Shown here: positions 11,141 to 20,751 of the stretch, in pieces
Layout: every line of letters starts with the position of its first letter
Numbering within the stretch: position 1 is the first letter of the stretch
Assembly (NCBI GenBank): GCA_041687675.1
Contig: JAWLBM010000001.1
Coordinates: 124,001-188,000, forward strand
Source of the DNA: JAWLBM01 sp041687675
GTDB taxonomy: Bacteria; Pseudomonadota; Alphaproteobacteria; Rhizobiales; Pleomorphomonadaceae
Direction of reading: 5' to 3'
Length of the DNA stretch: 64,000 nt
Made by a program: the position numbers and the translations under genes
The notes under the pieces: generated by a model
Told to the model about the DNA's origin: nothing
Database searches by the model: none
Seen by the model: only the letters and a program-made list of their open reading frames with translations

Positions 11141-13903
11141 GTGTCCGACACCGCGCACTTCGACAAGGGCGACCAGGGCCGCGCGCTCTGGCTGTCGACC
11201 TTCGCCTTCACCATCTGCTTCGCCGTCTGGACCATCTTCGCCATCATCGGCATCCAGATCAAAGCCGACCTCGGTCTCTCCGAGACCCAGTTCGGGCTCC
11301 TCGTCGGCACGCCGATCCTGACCGGGTCGCTGGTGCGGCTGATCCTTGGGATCTGGGCCGACCAGTACGGCGGCAGGATCGTCTTCACGCTGACGATGCT
11401 CAGCGCGGCGCTGATGACGGCGCTGCTCACCTTCGCCTACGACTACCCGACCTTCCTCGTCGCCGCGCTCGGCGTCGGCCTCGCCGGCGGTTCCTTCTCG
11501 GTCGGCGTCGCCTATGTGGCGAAGTGGTTCCCAAAGTCGCGCCAGGGCACGGCGCTCGGCATCTTCGGCGCCGGCAACGTCGGCGCGGCGGTCACCAAGT
11601 TCGCGGCCCCGACGGTGATGATCGCCTTCGGCTGGCAGACGGTGGCGCTGGTCTGGGCGGCGGCGCTCGCCGTCACCGCGGTCGTCTTCTACCTGTTCAC
11701 CAAGGACGACCCGGACCTTGCCCGGCGCCGGCGCGAGGGGATCCGTCCCGAGCCGATCTCGGCGATGCTGGAGCCGCTGAAGAACGTCCAGGTCTGGCGC
11801 TTCTCGCTCTACTACTTCTTCGTCTTCGGCGCCTTCGTCGCGCTCGCCCTGTGGCTGCCGCGCTACCTCATCGGCGTCTACGGCCTCGACATCGCCACCG
11901 CCGGCATGATCGGCGCGCTCTACTCCATCCCGGCGTCCATCTTCCGCGCCTATGGCGGCCACCTCTCCGACAAGTTCGGCGCCCGGCGGGTGATGTACTG
12001 GACCTTCATGGTCTCGGTCGCCTGCACCTTCCTGCTGTCCTATCCGCCGACCGACTACGTGATGCAGGGCATGAACGGCCCGATCGCCTTCTCCATGGGC
12101 ATGCCGCTGGTCGGCTTCGTGGCGGTGGCCTTCGTGCTCGGCTTCTTCATGAGCCTCGGCAAGGCGGCGGTCTACAAGCACATCCCGGTCTACTACCCGG
12201 ACCGGGTGGGCGCGGTCGGCGGCGTGGTCGGCCTGGTCGGCGGCCTCGGCGGCTTCGTCCTGCCGATCGCCTTCGGCGCGCTCAACGACCTCACCGGCAT
12301 CTGGCAGAGCTGCTTCTGGCTGCTGTTCCTGGTCGTCACCGTCGCGCTGGTGTGGATGCACATCGCCGTCCGGCAGATGGAGCGCACCGCGGCCGAGGCC
12401 GGCGTGCCGGTCCGCTCGCTGCCCGAGCTTCCCGAGATGCAGCCGGTCCACGGCGCCGCCCAGGAGGGCGCGCTCGCGGGCCGCGGGGCGATCGAGGACT
12501 GGCGTCCGGAGGACCGGGCCTTCTGGGAGACCAGGGGCCGCGCCATCGCGCGCCGGAACCTGTGGATCTCCGTCCCCTGCCTGCTGCTCGCCTTCGCGGT
12601 CTGGATGGTGTGGTCGGTGGTCGTCGCCAAGCTTCCGAGCGTCGGCTTCGCCTTCACCAACGACCAGCTGTTCTGGCTGGCGGCGATGCCGGGCCTCTCC
12701 GGCGCGACGCTGAGGATCTTCTACAGCTTCATGCCGGCGATATTCGGCGGCCGGCTGTGGACGACCCTCTCCACCTGGTCGCTGGTGATCCCGGCGCTCG
12801 GCATCGGCTTCGCCGTGCAGAACCCTGACACCCCCTACTGGATCTTCCTCGGCCTGGCGCTGCTCTGCGGCCTCGGCGGCGGCAACTTCGCCTCCTCGAT
12901 GGCCAACATCTCCTTCTTCTTCCCGAAGGCGGAGAAGGGCAATGCGCTCGCCATCAACGCCGGCCTCGGCAACCTCGGCGTCAGCGTCGTCCAGTTCGTG
13001 GTGCCGCTCGCCATCACCGCCGGCGTGTTCGGCGCCCTCGGCGGCGACCCGCAGACCGCGACGGTCGGCGACACCACGACGACGCTCTGGCTGCAGAACG
13101 CCGGCTTCGTGTTCGTCCCGTTCATCGTCGTCTCGGCCTTCGCCGCCTGGTTCGGCATGAACGACCTCGCCACGATGAAGTCCAGCTTCTCGGACCAGGC
13201 GGTGATCTTCCGCCGGGCCCACAACTGGATCATGTGCTGGCTCTACACCGGCACCTTCGGGTCCTTCATCGGCTTCTCGGCGGCGTTTCCGCTGCTGTCG
13301 AGGATCCTCTTCCCCGAGGTCGACGCACTCCGCTTCGCCTTCCTGGGGCCGCTGGTCGGCGCCGCCGCCCGCGCGGCGGCGGGCAGGGCCTGCGACCGCA
13401 TCGGCGGCGGGCGGATCACCTTCTGGGTGTTCATCGCCATGTGCTTCGGCGTCGTCGGCGTCCTCACGGCGATCGGCATGAAGGGCGAGGCCGCCGCCTA
13501 CCCGGTGTTCTTCGCCAGCTTCCTGTTCCTGTTCGCGGCGACGGGCGTCGGCAACGCCTCCACCTTCCAGATGATCCCCGCGATCATGCGCAAGGAGGTG
13601 GCGAGGCTGGAGCCGCAGCTCGCCGGCGCCGACCGGGTCCGCCAGTCGGACAAGGAGGCCGCGGCGATCATCGGCTTCACCTCGGCGGTGGCGGCCTACG
13701 GCGCCTTCTTCATCCCGAAGAGCTTCGGCACCTCCATCTCGCTCACCGGTGGGGCCGAGGCGGCGCTCTACGGCTTCCTCGCCTTCTACCTGAGCTGCAT
13801 CGCCATCACCTGGTGGTTCTACACCCGGCGCGGCGGCCTCCTCTTCGACGTCGAGCGCGGCGGGCCGCGAGCCCCGACCGCCGCCCCGACCCCCGCCGAA
13901 TGA
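11141..13903 (+). CDS. narK: Fused NarK1-NarK2 nitrate/nitrite transporter
   Basis: A 920-residue double MFS protein made of two complete NarK-type halves, each about 12 membrane segments. They are joined by a hydrophilic linker (about residues 415-475, acidic and Arg-rich). Each half has a Gly-rich nitrate-signature region: AGGSFSVGVAYVAKWFP in the first and GGGNFASSMANISFFFP in the second. In Paracoccus, a NarK1 half (nitrate/proton symport) and a NarK2 half (nitrate/nitrite antiport) are fused in the same way. The GTG at 11141 follows GGGGG. First gene of the nar operon, 25 bp before narG. Confidence 0.95.
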   Translation: MSDTAHFDKGDQGRALWLSTFAFTICFAVWTIFAIIGIQIKADLGLSETQFGLLVGTPILTGSLVRLILGIWADQYGGRIVFTLTMLSAALMTALLTFAYDYPTFLVAALGVGLAGGSFSVGVAYVAKWFPKSRQGTALGIFGAGNVGAAVTKFAAPTVMIAFGWQTVALVWAAALAVTAVVFYLFTKDDPDLARRRREGIRPEPISAMLEPLKNVQVWRFSLYYFFVFGAFVALALWLPRYLIGVYGLDIATAGMIGALYSIPASIFRAYGGHLSDKFGARRVMYWTFMVSVACTFLLSYPPTDYVMQGMNGPIAFSMGMPLVGFVAVAFVLGFFMSLGKAAVYKHIPVYYPDRVGAVGGVVGLVGGLGGFVLPIAFGALNDLTGIWQSCFWLLFLVVTVALVWMHIAVRQMERTAAEAGVPVRSLPELPEMQPVHGAAQEGALAGRGAIEDWRPEDRAFWETRGRAIARRNLWISVPCLLLAFAVWMVWSVVVAKLPSVGFAFTNDQLFWLAAMPGLSGATLRIFYSFMPAIFGGRLWTTLSTWSLVIPALGIGFAVQNPDTPYWIFLGLALLCGLGGGNFASSMANISFFFPKAEKGNALAINAGLGNLGVSVVQFVVPLAITAGVFGALGGDPQTATVGDTTTTLWLQNAGFVFVPFIVVSAFAAWFGMNDLATMKSSFSDQAVIFRRAHNWIMCWLYTGTFGSFIGFSAAFPLLSRILFPEVDALRFAFLGPLVGAAARAAAGRACDRIGGGRITFWVFIAMCFGVVGVLTAIGMKGEAAAYPVFFASFLFLFAATGVGNASTFQMIPAIMRKEVARLEPQLAGADRVRQSDKEAAAIIGFTSAVAAYGAFFIPKSFGTSISLTGGAEAALYGFLAFYLSCIAITWWFYTRRGGLLFDVERGGPRAPTAAPTPAE

Positions 13904-13928
13904 CCACGATCCCGAAAAGGGCCGAGAC

Positions 13929-16900
13929 ATGAGCCACTTCCTCGACCGCCTCGCCTTCTTCCAGAAGACCCGCGAAACCTTCTCCGGTGGCCACGGCGTG
14001 ACCACCGACGAGGACCGCGGCTGGGAGGAGGGCTACCGCGCCCGCTGGCAGCACGACAAGGTCGTGCGCTCCACCCACGGGGCCAACTGCACCGGCTCCT
14101 GCTCGTGGAAGATCTACGTCAAGGGCGGGATCGTCACCTGGGAGACCCAGCAGACCGACTATCCCCGCACCCGGCCGGACCTTCCCAACCACGAGCCGCG
14201 CGGCTGCTCGCGCGGGGCGAGCTACAGCTGGTACCTCTACTCCGGCAACCGGCTGAAGTACCCGCTGGTGCGCTCCCGGCTGATCCGGCTGTGGCGGGAG
14301 GCGCGGCGGACGCTCTCCCCCGTCGCCGCCTGGCGGAGCATCGTCGAGGACCCGGAGAAGCGGGCCGACTACACGAAGGTCCGCGGCCACGGCGGCTTCG
14401 TCCGCGCGCCCTGGGACGAGGTGACGGAGATCATCGCCGCCGCCAACGCCTATACCGCCAGGACCTGGGGCCCCGACCGGGTCATCGGCTTCTCGCCGAT
14501 CCCGGCGATGTCGATGGTCTCCTACGCGGCCGGCTCGCGCTACCTGTCGCTGCTCGGCGGCGTCTGCATGTCCTTCTACGACTGGTACTGCGACCTGCCG
14601 CCGGCCTCGCCGCAGACCTGGGGCGAGCAGACCGACGTGCCGGAGAGCGCCGACTGGTACAACGCCGGCTTCATCATCCTGTGGGGCTCCAACGTGCCGC
14701 AGACGCGCACGCCGGACGCGCACTTCTACACCGAGGCGCGCTACCGCGGAACGAAGAGCGCGGTGATCTGCCCCGACTACTCCGAGGCGTCGAAGTTCGG
14801 CGACATCTGGCTGTCGGTGAAGCAGGGCACCGACGCGGCGCTGGCGATGGCGATGGGCCACGTGATCCTGAAGGAGTACCACGTCGACCGCGAGGTGCCC
14901 TATTTCCGCGACTACGCGCGCCGCTACACCGACATGCCGATGCTGGTGAAGCTGGTCGAGCAGGACGGGCGGCTCGTTCCGGAGCGCTTCCTGCGCGCCT
15001 CGGACTTCGACGGCGGCCTCGGCGAGGCGAACAACCCGGACTGGAAGACGGTCGCCGTCGACGAGGAGACCGGCCGCATCGTGGTGCCGACCGGCTCGGT
15101 CGGCTTCCGCTGGGGCGAGAGCGGCAAGTGGAACATCGAGGAGAAGGCCTCGGGCGGCGAGCCGACCCGGCTGCGCCTCAGCCTTGCGGACGACCACGAC
15201 GACCTCGCCGACGTGGCCTTCCCCTACTTCGGCAACCTCCAGCACGAGCACTTCACCCACACCGACCACGCCAGCGTGCTGGAGCGCCGGGTCCCGGTGA
15301 AGCGCCTCGCGCTTCCCGGCGGCGAGGCGCTGGTCGCCACCGTGCACGACCTCTTCCTCGCCAACTACGGCGTCGACCGCGGCTTCGGCGGCGGCAACGT
15401 CGCGGCGGGCTTCGACGACGACACCCCGTACACCCCGGCCTGGGCCGAGCGCATCACCGGCGTCTCGCGCGACAAGATCATCCAGGTCGCCCGCGAGTTC
15501 GCCACCAACGCCGAGAAGACCGGCGGGCGGTCGATGATCATCATCGGCGCGGCGATGAACCACTGGTACCACGCCGACATGAACTACCGCGGCGTGATCA
15601 ACATGCTGGTCATGTGCGGATGCGTCGGCCAGTCCGGCGGCGGCTGGTCGCACTACGTCGGCCAGGAGAAGCTGAGGCCGCAGGCCGGCTGGGCGCCGCT
15701 CGCCTTCGCCCTCGACTGGGGGCGGCCGCCGCGCCAGCAGAACTCGACGTCCTTCTTCTACACCCACACCGACCAGTGGCGCTACGAGACCATGCACGCC
15801 GGCGACATCCTCTCGCCGACGGCGCCCCCGGGCCCGTGGGACGGCGCCATCATCGACTACAACCTCCGCGCCGTCCGGATGGGCTGGCTGCCGGCCTACC
15901 CGACGCTGAAGCAGAACCCGCTCGGGATCGCCGCCCGCGCCGCCGAGGCCGGCCTCGAGCCGAAGGACTACGTGGCGAGGGGGCTGAAATCCGGCGAGCT
16001 CGACTTCGCCTGGCAGGACCCGGACTCGGAAGAGAACTTCCCCCGCAACATGTTCGTCTGGCGGTCGAACCTGCTCGGCTCGTCGGGCAAGGGGCACGAG
16101 TATTTCCTCAAGCACCTGCTCGGAACCTCGCACGGCGTCCTCGGCAAGGACCTCGGCGAGGAGGGCCGCGAGCGGCCGAAGGAGGTGCGCTGGCACGAGG
16201 AGGCCCCGCGCGGCAAGCTCGACCTCCTGGTGACGCTCGACTTCCGCATGTCCACCACCTGCGTCTACTCGGACATCGTGCTGCCGACGGCCACCTGGTA
16301 CGAGAAGAACGACCTCAACACCTCCGACATGCACCCCTTCATCCACCCGCTGACCAGCGCGGTGGACCCGGCCTGGGAGGCGAAGTCGGACTGGGAGATC
16401 TACAAGTCGATCGCCCGGGCCTTCTCCGAGGTCTGCCCCGAGGTGCTGGGCGTCGAGAAGGACGTCGTGCTGACGCCGATCCTGCACGACAGCCCCGGCG
16501 AACTCGCCCAGCCCTTCGACCCGGTCGACTGGAAGGAGACCGGCGACGACCCGGTGCCGGGGCGCACCATGCCGGCGGTGACCGTCGTCGAGCGCGACTA
16601 TCCGAACCTCTACCGCCGCTTCACCGCCCTCGGCCCGCTGATGGAGACCGTCGGCAACGGCATCAAGGGGATCGCCTGGAAGACCGGGCACGAGGTCGAG
16701 CAGCTGAAGCGGCTGAACGGCACCGTCGCCGGGCCCGGCCCGACCGAGGGCATGGTCCGCATCGAGACCGACATCGACGCCGCCGAGGTGCTGCTGGTGC
16801 TGGCGCCGGAGACCAACGGCGAGGTGGCGGTGAGGTCCTGGGAGGCCCTGTCGAAGGCGACCGGCCGGGAGCACGCGCACCTCGCCCTGCCCAAGGAGGA

Positions 16901-17672
16901 CGAGAAGATCCGCTTCCGCGACGTCGTCGCGCAGCCGCGCAAGATCATCTCGGCGCCCACCTGGTCGGGGCTGGAGAGCGAGAAGGTCTGCTACAACGCC
17001 GGCTACACCAACGTCCACGAGATGATCCCCTGGCGCACCCTCACCGGACGCCAGCAGCTCTACCAGGACCATCCGTGGATGCGGGCCTTCGGCGAGGCGC
17101 TCTGCGTCTACCGCCCGCCGGTCGACCTGCGCGCGGTCGCCCCGGTGAAGGGCATGCGGCCGAACGGCAATCCCGAGGTGGTGCTCAACTTCATCACCCC
17201 GCACCAGAAGTGGGGAATCCACTCCACCTACACCGACAACCTCTTGATGCTGACGCTCTCCCGCGGCGGGCCGATCGTCTGGCTGAGCGAGAACGACGCC
17301 CGCAGCGCGGGCATCGCCGACAACGACTGGATCGAGGCCTACAACGCCAACGGCGCGCTGGTCGCACGGGCGGTGGTCTCGCAGCGGGTGAAGGACGGAA
17401 TGGTGATGATGTACCACGCCCAGGAGAAGATCGTGAACGTGCCGGGGTCCGAGATGACCGGCCGGCGCGGCGGCATCCACAACTCGGTCACCCGCACCGT
17501 GCTGAAGCCGACCCACATGATCGGCGGCTACGCCCAGCTCGCCTACGGCTTCAACTACTACGGCACCATCGGCACCAACCGCGACGAGTTCGTCGTCGTC
17601 CGCAAGATGGCCGACGTCGACTGGCTCGAGCGCCCGCTCGGCGCCGCGTCCCCCGCCGAAGCGGCCGAGTGA
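13929..17672 (+). CDS. narG: Respiratory nitrate reductase alpha subunit
   Basis: Catalytic molybdenum subunit of the membrane-bound, cytoplasm-facing nitrate reductase. The 1247 residues are the normal NarG length. The N-terminal FS0 cluster motif uses His50, Cys54 and Cys58 (THGANCTGSCSW) and a later Cys in RGCSRG. The Mo ligand is Asp222 in YDWYCDLPPASP, the same number as in E. coli. There is no Tat-type leader, as expected for Nar. The ATG at 13929 lies 25 bp behind narK, and narH follows after 11 bp. It reduces nitrate to nitrite with electrons from quinol through NarI and NarH. Confidence 0.98.
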   Translation: MSHFLDRLAFFQKTRETFSGGHGVTTDEDRGWEEGYRARWQHDKVVRSTHGANCTGSCSWKIYVKGGIVTWETQQTDYPRTRPDLPNHEPRGCSRGASYSWYLYSGNRLKYPLVRSRLIRLWREARRTLSPVAAWRSIVEDPEKRADYTKVRGHGGFVRAPWDEVTEIIAAANAYTARTWGPDRVIGFSPIPAMSMVSYAAGSRYLSLLGGVCMSFYDWYCDLPPASPQTWGEQTDVPESADWYNAGFIILWGSNVPQTRTPDAHFYTEARYRGTKSAVICPDYSEASKFGDIWLSVKQGTDAALAMAMGHVILKEYHVDREVPYFRDYARRYTDMPMLVKLVEQDGRLVPERFLRASDFDGGLGEANNPDWKTVAVDEETGRIVVPTGSVGFRWGESGKWNIEEKASGGEPTRLRLSLADDHDDLADVAFPYFGNLQHEHFTHTDHASVLERRVPVKRLALPGGEALVATVHDLFLANYGVDRGFGGGNVAAGFDDDTPYTPAWAERITGVSRDKIIQVAREFATNAEKTGGRSMIIIGAAMNHWYHADMNYRGVINMLVMCGCVGQSGGGWSHYVGQEKLRPQAGWAPLAFALDWGRPPRQQNSTSFFYTHTDQWRYETMHAGDILSPTAPPGPWDGAIIDYNLRAVRMGWLPAYPTLKQNPLGIAARAAEAGLEPKDYVARGLKSGELDFAWQDPDSEENFPRNMFVWRSNLLGSSGKGHEYFLKHLLGTSHGVLGKDLGEEGRERPKEVRWHEEAPRGKLDLLVTLDFRMSTTCVYSDIVLPTATWYEKNDLNTSDMHPFIHPLTSAVDPAWEAKSDWEIYKSIARAFSEVCPEVLGVEKDVVLTPILHDSPGELAQPFDPVDWKETGDDPVPGRTMPAVTVVERDYPNLYRRFTALGPLMETVGNGIKGIAWKTGHEVEQLKRLNGTVAGPGPTEGMVRIETDIDAAEVLLVLAPETNGEVAVRSWEALSKATGREHAHLALPKEDEKIRFRDVVAQPRKIISAPTWSGLESEKVCYNAGYTNVHEMIPWRTLTGRQQLYQDHPWMRAFGEALCVYRPPVDLRAVAPVKGMRPNGNPEVVLNFITPHQKWGIHSTYTDNLLMLTLSRGGPIVWLSENDARSAGIADNDWIEAYNANGALVARAVVSQRVKDGMVMMYHAQEKIVNVPGSEMTGRRGGIHNSVTRTVLKPTHMIGGYAQLAYGFNYYGTIGTNRDEFVVVRKMADVDWLERPLGAASPAEAAE

Positions 17673-17683
17673 GGAGACCCGAC

Positions 17684-19210
17684 ATGAAGATCCGCGCCCA
17701 GATCGCGATGGTGCTGAACCTCGACAAGTGCATCGGGTGTCACACCTGCTCGGTCACCTGCAAGAACGTGTGGACCAACCGGGAAGGCATGGAATACGCC
17801 TGGTTCAACAACGTCGAGACCAAGCCCGGGATCGGATACCCCAAGGAGTGGGAGAACCAGGACCGCTGGAAGGGCGGCTGGCGGCGCCGCGCCAACGGCC
17901 GCATCGAGCCCCGCATCGGCGGCAAGTGGCGGATCCTCGCCAACATCTTCGCCAACCCCGACCTGCCGGAGATCGACGACTACTACGAGCCCTTCACCTT
18001 CGACTACGAGCACCTGCAGAAGGCGCCGGAGCTCGAGGCCTTCCCGACCGCCCGGCCGCGGTCGCTGGTCACCGGCCAGCGGATGGAGAAGATCGAGTGG
18101 GGGCCGAACTGGGAGGAGATCCTCGGCGGCGAGTTCTCCAAGCGCTCGGCCGACGTCAACTTCGAGGGCGTCGAGAAGGAGATCTACGGCCAGTTCGAGA
18201 ACACCTTCATGATGTACCTGCCGAGGCTGTGCGAGCACTGCCTCAACCCGGCCTGCGCCGCCTCCTGCCCCTCCGGCGCCATCTACAAGCGCGAGGAGGA
18301 CGGCATCGTCCTGATCGACCAGGACAAGTGCCGCGGCTGGCGGATGTGCGTCTCCGGCTGCCCGTACAAGAAGATCTACTTCAACTGGTCCTCGGGAAAG
18401 AGCGAGAAGTGCATCTTCTGCTACCCCCGGATCGAGTCGGGTCAGCCCACCGTCTGCTCGGAGACCTGCGTCGGCCGCATCCGCTACCTCGGCGTGGTGC
18501 TCTACGACGCCGACCGCATCGAGGAGGCGGCGAGCGTCCCGTCGGAGAAGGACCTCTACGAGGCCCAGCTCGGCATCTTCCTCGACCCGTCCGATCCCGC
18601 GGTGATCGCCAAGGCCCGCGCCGACGGGGTGCCGGACGCCTGGCTGGAGGCCGCCCGCCACTCGCCGGTCTGGAAGATGGCGATGGAGTGGAAGGTCGCC
18701 TTCCCGCTCCACCCGGAGTACCGCACGCTGCCGATGGTCTGGTACGTGCCGCCGCTGTCGCCGATCACCGCCGCGGCCTCGGCCGGCAAGATCGCCGCCG
18801 AGGGGGACATGCCCGACGTGCGCTCGCTCCGGATCCCGCTTCGCTACCTCGCCAACCTCCTCACCGCCGGCGACGAGCGGCCGGTGGCGCTCGGCCTCGA
18901 GCGGATGCTGGCGATGCGCTCCTACATGCGCGCCAAGACCGTCGACGGCGTCCTCGACGAGGCGATCGCGATCCGGGTCGGCCTCACCGGCCGGCAGATC
19001 GAGGAGATGTACCGCTACATGGCCATCGCCAACTACGAGGACCGCTTCGTCATCCCGACCACCCACCGGGAGGCGACCGAGGACGCCTACGAGCTGCGCG
19101 GCCAGTGCGGCTTCTCCTTCGGCGACGGCTGCCTGCCGAGCGACGACCGGGTGAACCTCTTCGGCGGGGTCAAGCGCAAGAACGACAAGCAGAAGGCGGG
19201 GGTTCTCTGA
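17684..19210 (+). CDS. narH: Respiratory nitrate reductase beta (iron-sulfur) subunit
   Basis: The 508-residue electron-transfer subunit that wires NarI haems to NarG. Cys clusters are complete: CIGCHTCSVTCKN (Cys16, 19, 22, 26), CEHCLNPACAASCPSG, CRGWRMCVSGCP and CIFCYPRIESG..CSETC. The Trp in CRGWRMC replaces a Cys, as usual for the cluster that is 3Fe-4S in NarH. The ATG at 17684 (MKIRAQIAMVLNLD) is 11 bp after narG, behind GAGGAG. The stop codon overlaps the narJ start by one base (TGATG). Confidence 0.98.
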   Translation: MKIRAQIAMVLNLDKCIGCHTCSVTCKNVWTNREGMEYAWFNNVETKPGIGYPKEWENQDRWKGGWRRRANGRIEPRIGGKWRILANIFANPDLPEIDDYYEPFTFDYEHLQKAPELEAFPTARPRSLVTGQRMEKIEWGPNWEEILGGEFSKRSADVNFEGVEKEIYGQFENTFMMYLPRLCEHCLNPACAASCPSGAIYKREEDGIVLIDQDKCRGWRMCVSGCPYKKIYFNWSSGKSEKCIFCYPRIESGQPTVCSETCVGRIRYLGVVLYDADRIEEAASVPSEKDLYEAQLGIFLDPSDPAVIAKARADGVPDAWLEAARHSPVWKMAMEWKVAFPLHPEYRTLPMVWYVPPLSPITAAASAGKIAAEGDMPDVRSLRIPLRYLANLLTAGDERPVALGLERMLAMRSYMRAKTVDGVLDEAIAIRVGLTGRQIEEMYRYMAIANYEDRFVIPTTHREATEDAYELRGQCGFSFGDGCLPSDDRVNLFGGVKRKNDKQKAGVL

Positions 19211-19962
19211 TGAAGACGCTCAAGGTGCTTTCCGCCCTCCTCGGCTATCCGGGGGAGGACCTCCGGCAGGCTGCCCCGGAACTCCGCGCCGCGCTGCTCT
19301 GCGAGGGCCTCCTGCCGCAGCAGACCCTCGCCGGCGTCGTCGCGCTCATCGACGACCTCGCCGCCACGGACATCTACGAGGCGCAGGAGCGCTACGTCCT
19401 CCTGTTCGACCGCACGCGCACGCTGTCGCTGCACCTCTTCGAGCATGTGCACGGGGAGAGCCGCGACCGCGGCCAGGCGATGGTCGACCTCCTCGGCATC
19501 TATGAGGCGGGCGGCATGCGGCCGACGGCCTCGCAGCTGCCGGACTACCTGCCGCTGTTCCTCGAATACGCCTCGACCCGGCCGCCCGAGGAGGCGATCG
19601 ACCTCGTCGGCCAGCCCGGGCACGTCTTCGCCGCCCTGCACGAGCGGCTGCTGCGCCGCGAGTCGGCCTATGCCGCCGTCTTCGCGGCGCTGGTGGCGCT
19701 GGCCGACGCCAGGCTCGACGCGGCGACGCTCGCCGCCATCGCCGCCGAGCCGGACGACGACCCGGAGGACCTCGAGGCCCTCGACGCCGCCTGGGCCGAC
19801 GAGGAGGTCACCTTCGGGCCCGAGGCCGCCGCCGCCTGCGGCCACGACGCGCTCGCCTCGCGGTTGCGCCAGGCCCGCCGCCCGGCCCCCGGCCTCGAGC
19901 CGCCGCCGTCCGCCATCGCCAGCCGACCGACCGTCACGGTCCGTCCTTCCGCCCGAGACTGA
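19210..19962 (+). CDS. narJ: Nitrate reductase molybdenum cofactor assembly chaperone
   Basis: Dedicated cytoplasmic chaperone that holds NarGH until the Mo cofactor is inserted and before attachment to NarI. It has 250 residues: start MKTLKVLSALLGYPG, the core motif LHLFEHVHGESRDRGQAM and DYLPLFLEY are all typical of NarJ. A non-conserved Pro-rich tail follows after about residue 225. It overlaps narH by one base and ends 10 bp before narI. Confidence 0.97.
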   Translation: MKTLKVLSALLGYPGEDLRQAAPELRAALLCEGLLPQQTLAGVVALIDDLAATDIYEAQERYVLLFDRTRTLSLHLFEHVHGESRDRGQAMVDLLGIYEAGGMRPTASQLPDYLPLFLEYASTRPPEEAIDLVGQPGHVFAALHERLLRRESAYAAVFAALVALADARLDAATLAAIAAEPDDDPEDLEALDAAWADEEVTFGPEAAAACGHDALASRLRQARRPAPGLEPPPSAIASRPTVTVRPSARD

Positions 19963-19972
19963 GGCCAGACCC

Positions 19973-20746
19973 ATGCGCGACACGATCTTCCACATCCTGT
20001 TCGTCTGGTACCCCTACGTCTGCCTGACCGTCTTCCTGGTCGGCAGCCTGGTCCGCTTCGACCGGGAGCAGTACAGCTGGCGCGCGGGGTCGAGCCAGCT
20101 CTTGAGGAAGCGCCAGCTCCGCTGGGGCTCCAACCTCTTCCACTTCGGCATCCTGTTCCTGCTGGTCGGCCACGCGGTCGGACTGCTGACGCCGACGCCG
20201 GTCTACACGCTGGTGATGTCGGTCGAGACCAAGCAGATGGTGGCCGTGGTCGCGGGCGGCATCGCCGGCGCCGTCTGCTTCGTCGGGCTCTCCATGCTGC
20301 TGCACCGCAGGCTGACCGACCCGCGGATCCGCCAGACCTCGACGCGGATGGACCTGGCGATCCTCGGCATCCTGTGGGTCCAGCTCACGCTGGGCCTCCT
20401 GACGCTGCCCTTCTCGATCGCCCATTCCGACGGCTCGGCCATGCTCGTCCTCGCCCATTGGGCCCAGGGCATCCTGACGCTGCAGCCGGTCGACGTGGCG
20501 GCGCTGCAGACGCTCGACTGGCCCTACCTCGTCCACCTCGTGCTGGGGATGACCATCTTCCTCGTCTTCCCCTTCTCGCGGCTGGTGCACATCTGGTCGG
20601 CGCCGGTCTGGTATCTCGGCCGGCCCGGCTACCAGGTGGTCCGCACCCGCCGGCGGCTCCAGCGTCCGGTCCCCACCGGCGCGCCGGCGCCGTCCCCCGA
20701 GCCGCGCCGCCCGGCGCCGGCTCCCGTCGGCCAGCCCGCGGAGTGA
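19973..20746 (+). CDS. narI: Respiratory nitrate reductase gamma subunit (cytochrome b)
   Basis: Membrane anchor and quinol oxidase with two b haems. Of its 257 residues, the first about 225 form five membrane helices, and a Pro/Ala-rich cytoplasmic tail of about 30 residues follows. Haem ligands are visible as His57 and His67 (LFHFGILFLLVGHAVG), and as a second pair 18 residues apart in YLVHLVLG and SRLVHIW, the spacing found in E. coli NarI. The ATG is at 19973. Its stop overlaps a possible GTG of the next gene, so the operon continues. Confidence 0.97.
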   Translation: MRDTIFHILFVWYPYVCLTVFLVGSLVRFDREQYSWRAGSSQLLRKRQLRWGSNLFHFGILFLLVGHAVGLLTPTPVYTLVMSVETKQMVAVVAGGIAGAVCFVGLSMLLHRRLTDPRIRQTSTRMDLAILGILWVQLTLGLLTLPFSIAHSDGSAMLVLAHWAQGILTLQPVDVAALQTLDWPYLVHLVLGMTIFLVFPFSRLVHIWSAPVWYLGRPGYQVVRTRRRLQRPVPTGAPAPSPEPRRPAPAPVGQPAE

Positions 20747-20751
20747 CGACA

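Noticed and set aside
11135..17516. Two minus-strand open frames of over 900 residues across narK and narG
   Set aside because: Compositional shadows of real, motif-bearing genes. No ribosome-binding site or recognisable domain.
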